DNA of 9,585 nucleotides from Bacteroidetes bacterium UBA3022 (GCA_002346225.1 DDYY01000074.1:1-9585); one strand, 5' to 3'; shown: positions 1 through 6,968, counted from the stretch's first letter. Notes: a model not told the origin generated them from the letters alone. Made by a program: numbers and translations.

Positions 1-2
1 AC

Positions 3-134
3 ACTACCTCCTCTCGCATTGCGAATGGTAGCTACTTTATTGATATTTACGGAAAGCTTGGTCATACTGCAAAATTCAAAAAAAAGACCGGTCAAAAAAC
101 TGACCGGTCTCTGAAATTATTCATGAATGATTAA
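3..134 (+). CDS. Possible 3' end of a secreted protein gene (T9SS-tail-like), partial
   Basis: An open plus-strand frame enters from the left edge and stops at TAA 132-134. It gives about 43 residues, of which NGSYFIDIYGKLGHTAKFKK resembles the end of a Bacteroidota type IX secretion C-terminal sorting domain: a glycine-turn followed by YF(I/V)xI, a short hairpin, then a lysine-rich end. The frame runs through the ahcY terminator hairpin and overlaps the last bases of ahcY, which is unusual for a real gene end. The true gene could instead have ended earlier through a frameshift, or the frame could be chance. The resemblance is by eye only and the fragment is too short to be sure. Confidence 0.25.
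   Translation, partial: TTSSRIANGSYFIDIYGKLGHTAKFKKKTGQKTDRSLKLFMND
78..110 (-). terminator. Rho-independent terminator of ahcY
   Basis: A perfect 10-bp inverted repeat (AGACCGGTCA at 85-94 and TGACCGGTCT at 101-110) has a 6-nt loop. Read on the minus strand it is followed by eight Ts (85-78). It lies about 20 bases past the ahcY stop codon. There is no T run on the plus-strand side, so it should act mainly on minus-strand transcription. Confidence 0.88.
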
Positions 135-1447
135 TAGCGGTAGTATTCCGGCTTATAGGGGCCATCTACTGTTACGCCGATATAATCTGCCTGGTCTTTA
201 GAAAGCTCTTCCAGCTCCACACCTAATTTTTTCAGGTGGAGGCGGGCCACTTTTTCATCCAGATGCTTAGGCAACACATACACTTTGTTTTCATAGGCGC
301 CATTGTTGTTCCACAATTCCATCTGCGCCAGTACCTGATTGGTAAAGCTATTGGACATCACGAAACTAGGGTGTCCCATGGCACATCCAAGGTTCACCAG
401 ACGGCCCTCTGCCAACAGAATAAAGTCGTTGCCATTGATGGTATACTTATCTACCTGCGGCTTTATTTCGTCCTTAGTATCGCCGTAATTTTCATTCAGC
501 CATGCAACATCGATTTCATTATCGAAATGACCGATATTACAAACGATGGCATTCGGCTTCAGGCGCATGAAATGCTCGGCGGTAATTACATCCTTGTTAC
601 CGGTAGCAGTCACCACGATGTCGGCTTCACTAACAGCATCAATCATTTTCTTTACTTCGAAGCCATCCATTGCAGCCTGAAGCGCACATATGGGATCTAT
701 TTCCGTCACCATTACGCGAGCGCCGGCTCCTCTTAATGACTGGGCAGAACCTTTTCCTACGTCGCCATAACCGGCAACTACAGCTACCTTACCCGCCATC
801 ATCACATCAGTGGCGCGGCGAATGGCATCAACGAGCGATTCCTTACAACCGTATTTGTTGTCGAATTTGCTCTTGGTAACACTGTCATTGACATTGATAG
901 CAGGCATGGGGAGTGTTCCTTTTGCCATACGTTCATACAAGCGGTGTACCCCTGTAGTGGTTTCTTCACTCAAGCCTTTCACATGCGGAATCAGTTCAGG
1001 ATACTTGTCCAATACAATATTGGTAAGATCACCACCATCATCCAGAATCATGTTCAGCGGCTGGTTGTCTTCACCGAAAAACAGTGTTTGCTCAATGCAC
1101 CAGTCGTATTCTTCCAGTGTCAGGCCTTTCCAGGCATAAACGGGAATACCTGCAGCGGCAATGGCAGCAGCAGCATGGTCCTGGGTAGAGAAAATATTAC
1201 AGGAACTCCACTGTACCTCAGCACCCAGTTCTACCAGGGTTTCTATCAGTACAGCTGTCTGGATGGTCATGTGCAGACAGCCTGCTACACGTGCACCTTT
1301 GAGTGGTTTGGAAGCACCAAACTCCTCTCTGAGCGCCATTAATCCGGGCATTTCTACCTCAGCTAATTGGATTTCTTTCCTTCCCCAAGCAGCCAGATTG
1401 ATATCTTTTACTTTGTACGGAAGCTTTTTGTCAGTCATGGTATTCAT
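131..1447 (-). CDS. ahcY: Adenosylhomocysteinase (S-adenosyl-L-homocysteine hydrolase)
   Basis: This cytoplasmic NAD-dependent enzyme reversibly splits S-adenosylhomocysteine into adenosine and homocysteine, removing the product inhibitor of SAM-dependent methyltransferases and feeding methionine regeneration. The 438-residue protein is full length for the family. Visible signatures are LHMT (58-61), the DDGGDLT loop (136-142), SEETTTG (160-166), VTKSKFDN with the catalytic Lys and Asp (190-197), Cys201, the NAD-binding GYGDVGKG (226-233), NIGHFDN (304-310), GHPSF (358-362), and the C-terminal KPEYYRY whose Lys and Tyr reach into the neighbouring subunit's NAD site. The first ATG (1447) was chosen; a second in-frame ATG (1438, MTDKK) is equally possible because neither has a Shine-Dalgarno. 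The gene stands alone, with its own promoter and terminator, divergent from the bacilliredoxin gene. The short leader leaves no room for a SAH or SAM riboswitch. Confidence 0.98.
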   Translation of the reverse strand: MNTMTDKKLPYKVKDINLAAWGRKEIQLAEVEMPGLMALREEFGASKPLKGARVAGCLHMTIQTAVLIETLVELGAEVQWSSCNIFSTQDHAAAAIAAAGIPVYAWKGLTLEEYDWCIEQTLFFGEDNQPLNMILDDGGDLTNIVLDKYPELIPHVKGLSEETTTGVHRLYERMAKGTLPMPAINVNDSVTKSKFDNKYGCKESLVDAIRRATDVMMAGKVAVVAGYGDVGKGSAQSLRGAGARVMVTEIDPICALQAAMDGFEVKKMIDAVSEADIVVTATGNKDVITAEHFMRLKPNAIVCNIGHFDNEIDVAWLNENYGDTKDEIKPQVDKYTINGNDFILLAEGRLVNLGCAMGHPSFVMSNSFTNQVLAQMELWNNNGAYENKVYVLPKHLDEKVARLHLKKLGVELEELSKDQADYIGVTVDGPYKPEYYRY

Positions 1448-1469
1448 TCTAAGACTCTTATTTAGTTTG

Positions 1470-1502
1470 CAAAGTTAACAAATGCCTACGGTTCAATGAA
1501 CC
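1470..1502 (-). promoter_or_regulatory. Promoter of ahcY (Bacteroidota type)
   Basis: Read on the minus strand, GGTTCATTG (1502-1494) is followed by 16 nt and then TAACTTTG (1477-1470), a match to the Bacteroidota -7 consensus TAnnTTTG. The ahcY ATG begins 22 nt further on. The upstream 9-mer is part of a 13-bp near-perfect palindrome (1490-1502), so a regulator could overlap the -33 region. The spacing is a little shorter than the usual 17-23. Confidence 0.6.
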
Positions 1503-1518
1503 ATTTCAACAGTGCTAT

Positions 1519-1551
1519 GGTTCATTGGGAAAGCTGCCTTTTTTACATTTG
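1519..1551 (+). promoter_or_regulatory. Promoter of the bacilliredoxin gene (Bacteroidota type)
   Basis: GGTTCATTG (1519-1527) is followed by 16 nt and then TACATTTG (1544-1551), matching TAnnTTTG. The start codon at 1583 is 31 nt downstream. The 9-mer and its spacing are identical to those of the divergent ahcY promoter. Confidence 0.6.
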
Positions 1552-1582
1552 CAGTTAATTATTTAAAAAACATCCTAAATAT

Positions 1583-1996
1583 ATGTATCCAGAAGCACTC
1601 GTTCAACCCATGAAAGCGGAGCTTACCACCGCTGGCTTTGAAGACCTCACCACCCCGGAAGCAGTACGCGCTGCCATTCAGGAAACCGAAGGCACCGTGC
1701 TGGTAGTCATTAATTCTGTATGCGGATGCGCTGCGGGAAATGCCCGTCCGGGTGTACGTTTCAGTTTGCAGCACAGCAAAAAACCCGATCACCTGGCAAC
1801 GGTATTTGCAGGTTTCGATATTGATGCAGTAAACGAGGTAAGAAAGCTGACCCTTCCCTATCCTCCATCCTCTCCTTCCGTAGCTTTATTCAAGGACGGG
1901 AAACTGGTGTATTTTATGGAGCGCCATCAGATTGAAGGGCGCAATGCAGCTATGGTTGCCGATAGTCTGATGAAGGCTTACGACCAACATTGCTGA
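1583..1996 (+). CDS. Bacilliredoxin, BrxA/BrxB (YphP/YqiW) family
   Basis: The 137-residue protein belongs to the bacilliredoxin family, formerly DUF1094. In Firmicutes these thioredoxin-fold proteins remove bacillithiol from mixed disulfides on cytoplasmic proteins after oxidative stress. Here the redox centre is Cys47-Gly-Cys49 within INSVCGCAAGNARPG (43-57). Other family features are LPYPPSSPSVALFKDGKLV and ERHQIEGR in the C-terminal half and a final Cys at residue 137. The length is normal and the start MYPEALVQPM is typical. The gene has its own promoter and is followed after 43 nt by the transporter gene. I infer a thiol-redox role, possibly with bacillithiol because many Bacteroidota carry bsh genes, but no bsh gene is in this window. 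Confidence 0.93.
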   Translation: MYPEALVQPMKAELTTAGFEDLTTPEAVRAAIQETEGTVLVVINSVCGCAAGNARPGVRFSLQHSKKPDHLATVFAGFDIDAVNEVRKLTLPYPPSSPSVALFKDGKLVYFMERHQIEGRNAAMVADSLMKAYDQHC

Positions 1997-2020
1997 GAAC
2001 CCTATACTTATTCAAAAAGG

Positions 2021-2028
2021 TATCTTTG
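2021..2028 (+). promoter_or_regulatory. -7 box close to the transporter start
   Basis: TATCTTTG matches TAnnTTTG and ends 11 nt before the ATG at 2040. The transcript would then carry a leader of only a few bases. No convincing -33 TTG lies at normal spacing, so it may be weak, or the gene may also be read from the bacilliredoxin promoter. Confidence 0.4.
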
Positions 2029-2039
2029 CCTGCTGAGAA

Positions 2040-3488
2040 ATGGTGGCAAAGGAAAATATACCTGTAAGAGGTCAACTGGCTTATGCATCGGGGATGCTGG
2101 GATGGAGTGTGCTCACCAGTGCAGTAGCTGTCATGCTCGTCTATTTTTATCAGCCTCCTTCCGCTTCCGGTCTTGTCAATCTTATTCCCAAAATAGGTGT
2201 ACTCGGCGTTATCAACGCCATGAGCCTGATTATGATCAGCGCTCGTTTGTGGGATGCCATCATAGACCCTGTTATTGCCTGGTTCAGTGACAAGAGCACC
2301 CATAGACTCGGCAGGAGGATTGCCTTTTTAAGATGGTCTATTCTCCCAATAGTCATTACCTGCTTCTTTCTTTTTACACCTGCTACCCGACTGGAAAGTG
2401 AGGCCAATATCTGGTACCTTATTTTCATTCAAATCCTTTTCAATCTTTCGGTTTCCCTTTACATAATTCCTTACAATGCCATGCTCCCTGAGCTGGGACA
2501 TACCTCTGTTTTGAAGTTGCGAATAGCCACCTATCAGCAACTGGGGTATATCATAGGCTGGATATTTGCGGCTTCCTGTCCTGCGATTGTCGACTATTTC
2601 AAGGGCACGGGCATGGAAGCCTTTCGCGCCTATCAGCTGGCCATATGGATTGTATTCGGACTGGGCTGTATTTTTCTTGTTTTCCCTGCCTTTTTCGTCA
2701 ATGAAAAAAAATACTGCTACGGCACTCCCACTACCGATAACCTGATGGGCAATCTGCTTCCGGTGCTCCAAAACAAGAATTTCTTTTTGTATCTGGTATC
2801 TGACTTTACCTATTTTGTATCACTCACCACTATGGGGACCGGAGCGTTGTATTTCGTCACCGTTTTACTGGGCTTGCCTGAATCCTACGGTACCATCATG
2901 ATTGTCATCATGGTGGGTTTGTCGGTACTGTTTTACCCTCTGGTGAATTGGCTGGGTGCCAGGGTATCTAAAAAGATTCTGGTTCTGAGCGCACTCCTAT
3001 TTCTATCATTTATTTTTCTATATGTATTTTACTTAGGAGAATCTCCCATAGACAATCGGACGGAGTCCTATTTACTTTCAGCAGTGATGGCATTGCCCTT
3101 GGCTTTTCTGGGTATTTTACCGCCCGTTATCCTGGCTGAGATTACGCAATACGAGAGCATTCGTACAGGGCAGAACCGCGAAGCCACCTATTTTGCTATC
3201 AGGAGCTTGTTCATACAGTTTGGACAGACACTGGGTTTGGCATTATTCACCATACTCATTGGACTGGACGCCGATAAAGGAACCGGGAAATGGCTTTCAG
3301 GCATGTTTCCTAATATCCCTTTCGAAGAGCTGGGTATCCGGTTAACGGGAATAATTGGTTTCAGTCTGTGCTTACTGGCCGGTCTGATTTTCCTCTTTTT
3401 CAGGTATAATAAGATGGCAGCCAAATTGCAGGAATGGGAAGTTCCATCGGAACCTGACTTGAGTTCTGCATTTATCTCGAAAGATTAA
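2040..3488 (+). CDS. GPH/MelB-type MFS cation:sugar symporter
   Basis: The 482-residue inner-membrane protein has about twelve hydrophobic segments and the marks of the glycoside-pentoside-hexuronide:cation symporter branch of the major facilitator superfamily. WDAIIDP (71-77) places two Asp residues four apart (72 and 76), like the cation-binding Asp55/Asp59 pair of E. coli MelB. It is followed by the loop SDKSTHRLGRR (83-93), YNAMLPEL (145-152) and, in the second half, AEITQYESIRTGQNREATYF (20 residues), the usual family loop before helix 10. The substrate cannot be told from sequence; a sugar or glycoside is likely, since no catabolic gene is adjacent to narrow it. The gene lies 43 nt after the bacilliredoxin gene on the same strand and converges on the PaiB-family gene with a 30-nt gap and no clear terminator hairpin. 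Confidence 0.9.
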   Translation: MVAKENIPVRGQLAYASGMLGWSVLTSAVAVMLVYFYQPPSASGLVNLIPKIGVLGVINAMSLIMISARLWDAIIDPVIAWFSDKSTHRLGRRIAFLRWSILPIVITCFFLFTPATRLESEANIWYLIFIQILFNLSVSLYIIPYNAMLPELGHTSVLKLRIATYQQLGYIIGWIFAASCPAIVDYFKGTGMEAFRAYQLAIWIVFGLGCIFLVFPAFFVNEKKYCYGTPTTDNLMGNLLPVLQNKNFFLYLVSDFTYFVSLTTMGTGALYFVTVLLGLPESYGTIMIVIMVGLSVLFYPLVNWLGARVSKKILVLSALLFLSFIFLYVFYLGESPIDNRTESYLLSAVMALPLAFLGILPPVILAEITQYESIRTGQNREATYFAIRSLFIQFGQTLGLALFTILIGLDADKGTGKWLSGMFPNIPFEELGIRLTGIIGFSLCLLAGLIFLFFRYNKMAAKLQEWEVPSEPDLSSAFISKD

Positions 3489-3518
3489 TGCGGACTTGCA
3501 CCAACCCATCTTCCATGC

Positions 3519-4154
3519 TTATGCAGAGAATAGCTCTTTCTCCCTTTTAATCATTTCCTGAGCAATCACCCGGGCATCTTCATCTCCGGCCATGAGCTTT
3601 TCAATAATATTTCGATAGCTCTCCGCATCCCGGTCCTGACTCAATTTGAAAACCGTATCTATCTCTTGAATTTCGACTTCAAACGCCACAATGGCTCCCA
3701 TTACACGCTGCCTGAATTCCTCCGGTATGTTATCGTATACGGTTGTAGACTGGTGGTTCTGATCTTCAAAATACAGCGTGGTCATTCGCAGGACTTCCTC
3801 CAACGCCGCATCCTCCAGCAACCTGACGATTCCCTTTATGTGCACACTCATATAGTTCCAGGTAGAAGGTGTATGAGGATTGCTGTACCAGGTACCACTT
3901 ACATAGGTATGCTTTCCCGTAAACACTGCCAGCACATTCTTATTGTGAAGAAATGCCTTATGGTGATCGGTATTTTTCATGATATGCCCACGGAGCACTT
4001 GTCTGCCCGATCTTTCCTCCAGAAAAAGCGGAACCTGCGTGGCAACAGGTTGGTTTCGGGCATCGACACCTGTGATAAAAGCAAACGGATAAGACTTTAT
4101 AAAGTCTTTGATGACTTGCTCGTTGTGCTCTTTGTGATGGGGTAAATTATACAT
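3519..4154 (-). CDS. PaiB-family FMN-binding protein
   Basis: The 211-residue protein matches the PaiB-like FMN-binding split-barrel family, annotated as FMN-binding negative transcriptional regulator after Bacillus subtilis PaiB. Landmarks are the N-terminal YNLPHHK, the flavin-site segment RGHIMKN (55-61), YVSGTWY (84-90), STWNY (97-101), and the family's KLSQ(N/D)R signature, here KLSQDRD (170-176), followed by a helical C-terminus. Length is normal. Unlike the B. subtilis arrangement there is no paiA acetyltransferase beside it, so regulatory function is uncertain and a small flavoenzyme role is equally possible. It lies 61 nt downstream of the secreted-protein gene on the same strand and may be co-transcribed. 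I saw no good TAnnTTTG box directly upstream. Confidence 0.9.
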   Translation of the reverse strand: MYNLPHHKEHNEQVIKDFIKSYPFAFITGVDARNQPVATQVPLFLEERSGRQVLRGHIMKNTDHHKAFLHNKNVLAVFTGKHTYVSGTWYSNPHTPSTWNYMSVHIKGIVRLLEDAALEEVLRMTTLYFEDQNHQSTTVYDNIPEEFRQRVMGAIVAFEVEIQEIDTVFKLSQDRDAESYRNIIEKLMAGDEDARVIAQEMIKREKELFSA

Positions 4155-4215
4155 GATAGAAATAGATTTTTGTTTTGAATGGCTAGCCAGGGATACTTAG
4201 AAGTGGCTGTGCATC

Positions 4216-4863
4216 CTATTGTTTTTTTGTCAATGTAAAATGACCTGTTTGCAAAGGTGGTTGACCGGCCGTAGTCAATTTTTTCCCCTCCAGTAATATG
4301 TCAAACTCCAGCAGCTGACCGGCGGTGATTGATGCAGCTGAACCAAATGGAATTTTGAATGACAACCATTCTCCTGTGGAGTAATCGCGTCTGTTAACCG
4401 TAATGATGACATAGTTACTGCCCGACTGATTGTTGAAAATACTGCTATCCACGGGAACTTTCAGCAGCCTTAAGGGACTGCCCATACTATCGTAACCCCG
4501 CAGTTGTTCGTAGGTATTATTGGCATACTGGATTTGAATTTTATCCAATTGATCCGCAATAGCGGTGTCCAGTTGTATATATAAAGTATCCTTATGCCAT
4601 GTTTTCATAGCGAACTGACCGATGGTCATAGTTGCTGAAATATGGAGGAGGCCTCCACGTGTTGCTGAGATAGTGCCGGTGTATGCAGTGTAAGAAGTAT
4701 TATTAGGGCTGTTGCATACGAGATGGACGGTGCTATCAGATAGCACCCTTAATGAACATTGATAAGCACCATTACTGGAATACCCCTGATAGGTCTGGGC
4801 CTTGATTGCTGTGCTCATCAAAATGAACAAAAACAACATATAATATATCTTCAAGTGCTTCAT
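4216..4863 (-). CDS. Secreted or periplasmic protein of unknown function
   Basis: I do not recognise this 215-residue protein. It begins with a clear Sec signal peptide: basic MKHLK, a hydrophobic stretch (about 7-18), and a likely signal peptidase I cleavage after STAIKA (between residues 22 and 23). No lipobox cysteine is present, so it should be soluble in the periplasm or exported. The mature part is Ser/Thr/Asn-rich with alternating hydrophobic strands, suggesting a beta-sandwich-like fold. It has only two cysteines in the mature part (YQCSL and LVCNS near the N-terminus), which could form a disulfide. There is no obvious C-terminal type IX sorting domain. It is upstream of the PaiB-family gene on the same strand. 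Codon use looks like that of its neighbours and the ORF is intact, so it is likely real. Confidence 0.8.
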   Translation of the reverse strand: MKHLKIYYMLFLFILMSTAIKAQTYQGYSSNGAYQCSLRVLSDSTVHLVCNSPNNTSYTAYTGTISATRGGLLHISATMTIGQFAMKTWHKDTLYIQLDTAIADQLDKIQIQYANNTYEQLRGYDSMGSPLRLLKVPVDSSIFNNQSGSNYVIITVNRRDYSTGEWLSFKIPFGSAASITAGQLLEFDILLEGKKLTTAGQPPLQTGHFTLTKKQ

Positions 4864-5092
4864 TCGACAGATTGCTACTCTTTAACATGGAAGAGCGATC
4901 GAGTTAAAAATACATAGTTCTGCAATGCCAGCAGTTGCTCTGCGATGCCATATGCCTCCAGCAGGTTGATGAGACTATTTATATTGTGGTGAACTTCAAA
5001 TTTCGGATGTCCACCGCAGAAAATATCTATGGACAGATGAATCTAAAGAACCTCATCAGAAGGTTTGGCAACATGCGCTTCCAATCCGATGC

Positions 5093-5593
5093 TTATTTCC
5101 AGCCTTTGTCTTCCAGTGTTCGGGCTTTGGCTTCTACGGTGTCTCTCATTTCCTTTTTATAGGCAATGATTTTTTGCTGAATGGCGGCATCTGCACAACC
5201 CAATATTTCAGCGGCGAGTATACCGGCATTTTTGGCCGCGTTCAAGGCAACTGTAGCAACCGGCACGCCGTTGGGCATTTGCAGGATGGACAGGATGCTG
5301 TCCCAGCCATCTATGGAGTTGGACGATTTTACAGGAACCCCGATAACAGGTAAAGGTGTGATACTGGCAACCATCCCGGGCAGATGGGCTGCCCCGCCGG
5401 CTCCGGCAATAATAACCTGTATGCCTCTCAGGTGGGCATTCTCAGCAAATTCCACCATCCTTTTTGGGGTACGGTGGGCAGACACAACGGTAACTTCTAC
5501 CGCAATACCGAAGCTATCTAAGATAACGGCGGCATCGCGCATAACCGGTAGGTCGGAGTCGGAGCCCATGATGATGCTTACCTGAGGTTTCAT
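5093..5593 (-). CDS. purE: N5-carboxyaminoimidazole ribonucleotide mutase (PurE, class I)
   Basis: PurE converts N5-CAIR to CAIR in de novo purine synthesis in the cytoplasm. At 166 residues it has the normal class I length. Motifs are GSDSDLPVM (10-18), SAHRTPKRM (38-46) with the conserved catalytic His40, and GAGGAAHLPG (64-73) with the second active-site His70. Further motifs are PVIGVPV (82-88) and ILQMPNGVPVATV (103-115). The presence of PurK immediately upstream is the usual sign of the two-step, class I route. Its ATG overlaps the purK stop by four bases (ATGA), so translation is probably coupled. Downstream there is only a weak 5-bp hairpin (5049-5065), not a convincing terminator. 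Confidence 0.97.
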   Translation of the reverse strand: MKPQVSIIMGSDSDLPVMRDAAVILDSFGIAVEVTVVSAHRTPKRMVEFAENAHLRGIQVIIAGAGGAAHLPGMVASITPLPVIGVPVKSSNSIDGWDSILSILQMPNGVPVATVALNAAKNAGILAAEILGCADAAIQQKIIAYKKEMRDTVEAKARTLEDKGWK

Positions 5594-6744
5594 GCTTTAA
5601 TTTTTAAGGTACTTTTTACAAACAACGCCTTCTCCCTTGCACCGTCTGCATTGGCGTCGGTGATGGTAACATGTCCCATTTTCCGGAAAGGCTTGGTAAT
5701 CTTTTTCCCGTAGAGGTGAATATAAACACCTTCCCTGGCAAGGCATTCGGGCATTCCTTCATAAACCGCGTTACCAGTATACCCGTCTTCGCCCAGCAGG
5801 TTGACCATTACGGCAGGTGTGGTAAGAGCCGTACTGCCCAGCGGGAGTCCGAACATACAGCGCAGTAATTGCTGGTATTGAGAAGTGCTGTTGGCTTCAA
5901 TAGTATGGTGTCCGCTGTTATGGGGACGCGGTGCTACTTCGTTTACGAGTAATTCCCCATCACGGGTAAGGAACATTTCAACCGCCAGCAATCCTTCCAG
6001 TCCGTAAGCGGCAATGGTATCGGCAGCAAGCCGGCGCGCCTGTTGCTCTGTTTCAGGAGCAATCTGTGCGGGGCTATGCAACATCTCTACCAGATTGGCG
6101 GTGGGGTGGAATTCCATTTCAACCGCCGGAAATGCGGTGGTATTGCCATGGCTGTCGCGGGCAACGATTACCGCCAGTTCCTTCTCAAAGGGCACAAGCT
6201 CTTCAGCCAGGGAGGGGCCGTCGAGCAGTTGATCGAGCTGTGCCTTCTCACGAACTATAAGTACGCCTCTTCCATCGTAACCGGCAGTGCAGGACTTTTG
6301 AACAAAAGGAAGGCTTACCTCCTCATTATATATAGCCCTGAGTAGCTGGTCGCGCGAGTCGAACAGCCGAAAAGGGCTGGTGGGTATCTCATGCTGATGG
6401 TAGAATCGTTTTTGCTTGCCCTTGTCTTTTATAATGGCCAGGGGGCCGGCGTCCGGCATGACGCGTTTTCCCATATTGCGCAGGTCTTCGAGTGCTTTGG
6501 TGTTGACATGTTCTATTTCTATGGTGATAAAACGCGCATCGGCGCAGAAATCCATGACCGTCTTATAATCCCTGAAATCGCCGCAGGTAAACTGCCAGGC
6601 CATCCGTGCGCAAGAGCAGTCGGGATCGGGATCGAGTACATGGCAGCGGACATTCCAGTCGGAGGCGGCTTCAATGAGCATTTTACCCAATTGACCTCCT
6701 CCCAGGATATGGAGGGTCAGGTCATCTCCCTTCACTTGTTGCAT
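5590..6744 (-). CDS. purK: N5-carboxyaminoimidazole ribonucleotide synthase (PurK)
   Basis: PurK is an ATP-grasp enzyme that carboxylates aminoimidazole ribonucleotide with bicarbonate and ATP to give N5-CAIR, the substrate of PurE encoded next to it. The 384-residue protein shows the N-terminal GGGQLGKML (15-23), the ATP-grasp region with KDKGKQK (106-112) and GYDGRG (155-160), VPFEKELAVIVAR (184-196), and the metal/ATP site NEVAPRPHNSGHHTIEA (268-284). Length is normal. The ATG at 6744 gives MQQVKGDDLTLHILGGGQ; a GTG three codons in is an alternative. A TATCTTTG -7 box ends only four bases before the ATG, which implies a leaderless or near-leaderless transcript. purK and purE form a two-gene operon divergent from the ribosomal protein operon. 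Confidence 0.97.
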   Translation of the reverse strand: MQQVKGDDLTLHILGGGQLGKMLIEAASDWNVRCHVLDPDPDCSCARMAWQFTCGDFRDYKTVMDFCADARFITIEIEHVNTKALEDLRNMGKRVMPDAGPLAIIKDKGKQKRFYHQHEIPTSPFRLFDSRDQLLRAIYNEEVSLPFVQKSCTAGYDGRGVLIVREKAQLDQLLDGPSLAEELVPFEKELAVIVARDSHGNTTAFPAVEMEFHPTANLVEMLHSPAQIAPETEQQARRLAADTIAAYGLEGLLAVEMFLTRDGELLVNEVAPRPHNSGHHTIEANSTSQYQQLLRCMFGLPLGSTALTTPAVMVNLLGEDGYTGNAVYEGMPECLAREGVYIHLYGKKITKPFRKMGHVTITDANADGAREKALFVKSTLKIKA

Positions 6745-6748
6745 GGGT

Positions 6749-6756
6749 CAAAGATA
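6749..6756 (-). promoter_or_regulatory. -7 box of purKE adjoining the start codon
   Basis: On the minus strand TATCTTTG (6756-6749) matches TAnnTTTG and is separated from the purK ATG (6744) by four bases. With the usual distance to the start of transcription, the mRNA would begin at or next to the ATG. I see no TTG at ordinary -33 spacing, so the evidence is the box alone. Confidence 0.45.
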
Positions 6757-6888
6757 CGCAGTCTTCCCCCGATTGAGCTATTTTTGGCGTTTATTCGATG
6801 TGCAGGGCGGACCAAGGAGGCAGGTGAAGAGGTCGGAAAGGGGACATTCGGGCACCCCGGTTAGAAAATATTCTTAAAGTGTGGTTTT

Positions 6889-6921
6889 TTTGGAAGAATT
6901 GACAAGTGTTTTATAACTTTG
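6889..6921 (+). promoter_or_regulatory. Promoter of the rpsF-rpsR-rplI operon
   Basis: TTTG (6889-6892), then a 21-nt spacer, then TAACTTTG (6914-6921) agrees with the Bacteroidota sigma-A consensus TTTG / 19-21 nt / TAnnTTTG. The inferred start lies around 6926-6930, giving a leader of about 40 nt before rpsF at 6969. Confidence 0.72.
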
Positions 6922-6928
6922 CAGCCCG

Positions 6929-6952
6929 TCCGAACAATAGAGTTCAATCGGA
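6929..6952 (+). promoter_or_regulatory. Hairpin in the rpsF leader, possible S6:S18 feedback site
   Basis: The leader can pair TCCGA (6929-6933) with TCGGA (6948-6952). Alternatively GAAC (6932-6935) pairs with GTTC (6942-6945) as a small hairpin with a CC(G) segment just 5' of it. In several bacterial phyla the rpsF leader carries a CCG-containing stem bound by the S6:S18 complex for feedback control. The CCG next to a hairpin here is compatible, but the fit to that motif is loose and the assignment is inference. Confidence 0.3.
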
Positions 6953-6968
6953 TGTACAAAAGTAACAG

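Noticed and set aside
1448..1469. SAM or SAH riboswitch upstream of ahcY
   Set aside because: The leader from the inferred promoter to the ATG is only about 20 nt, too short for any known aptamer.
236..1478. Several plus-strand open frames opposite ahcY (such as 236-736, 810-1139, 944-1342)
   Set aside because: They lie wholly or mostly antisense to a well-supported ahcY and show no family features.
4181..4188. GGCTAGCC palindrome upstream of the PaiB-family gene
   Set aside because: A single 8-bp palindrome with no second copy or clear promoter beside it is expected by chance.
4878..5042. Minus-strand open stretch of 55 codons between purE and the secreted-protein gene
   Set aside because: It has no ATG or GTG start in frame and I recognise nothing in it. 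It may be chance or an old remnant. The rest of the 229-nt gap shows no feature.
5049..5065. Hairpin AACCT/AGGTT downstream of purE as a terminator
   Set aside because: The stem is only 5 bp and the following bases (CTTTAGATT on the minus strand) lack a proper T run.
4935..5162. Plus-strand 75-codon frame
   Set aside because: It overlaps the 3' end of purE on the opposite strand, lacks a promoter-like box and resembles no family.
6849..6859. CGGG/CCCG hairpin between purK and rpsF
   Set aside because: The stem is four base pairs with a 3-nt loop and no T tract, probably chance in a GC-rich patch.
6391..6864. Plus-strand frame opposite the purK start and the intergenic region
   Set aside because: It is mostly antisense to purK, ends just before the rpsF promoter, and has no recognisable motifs.
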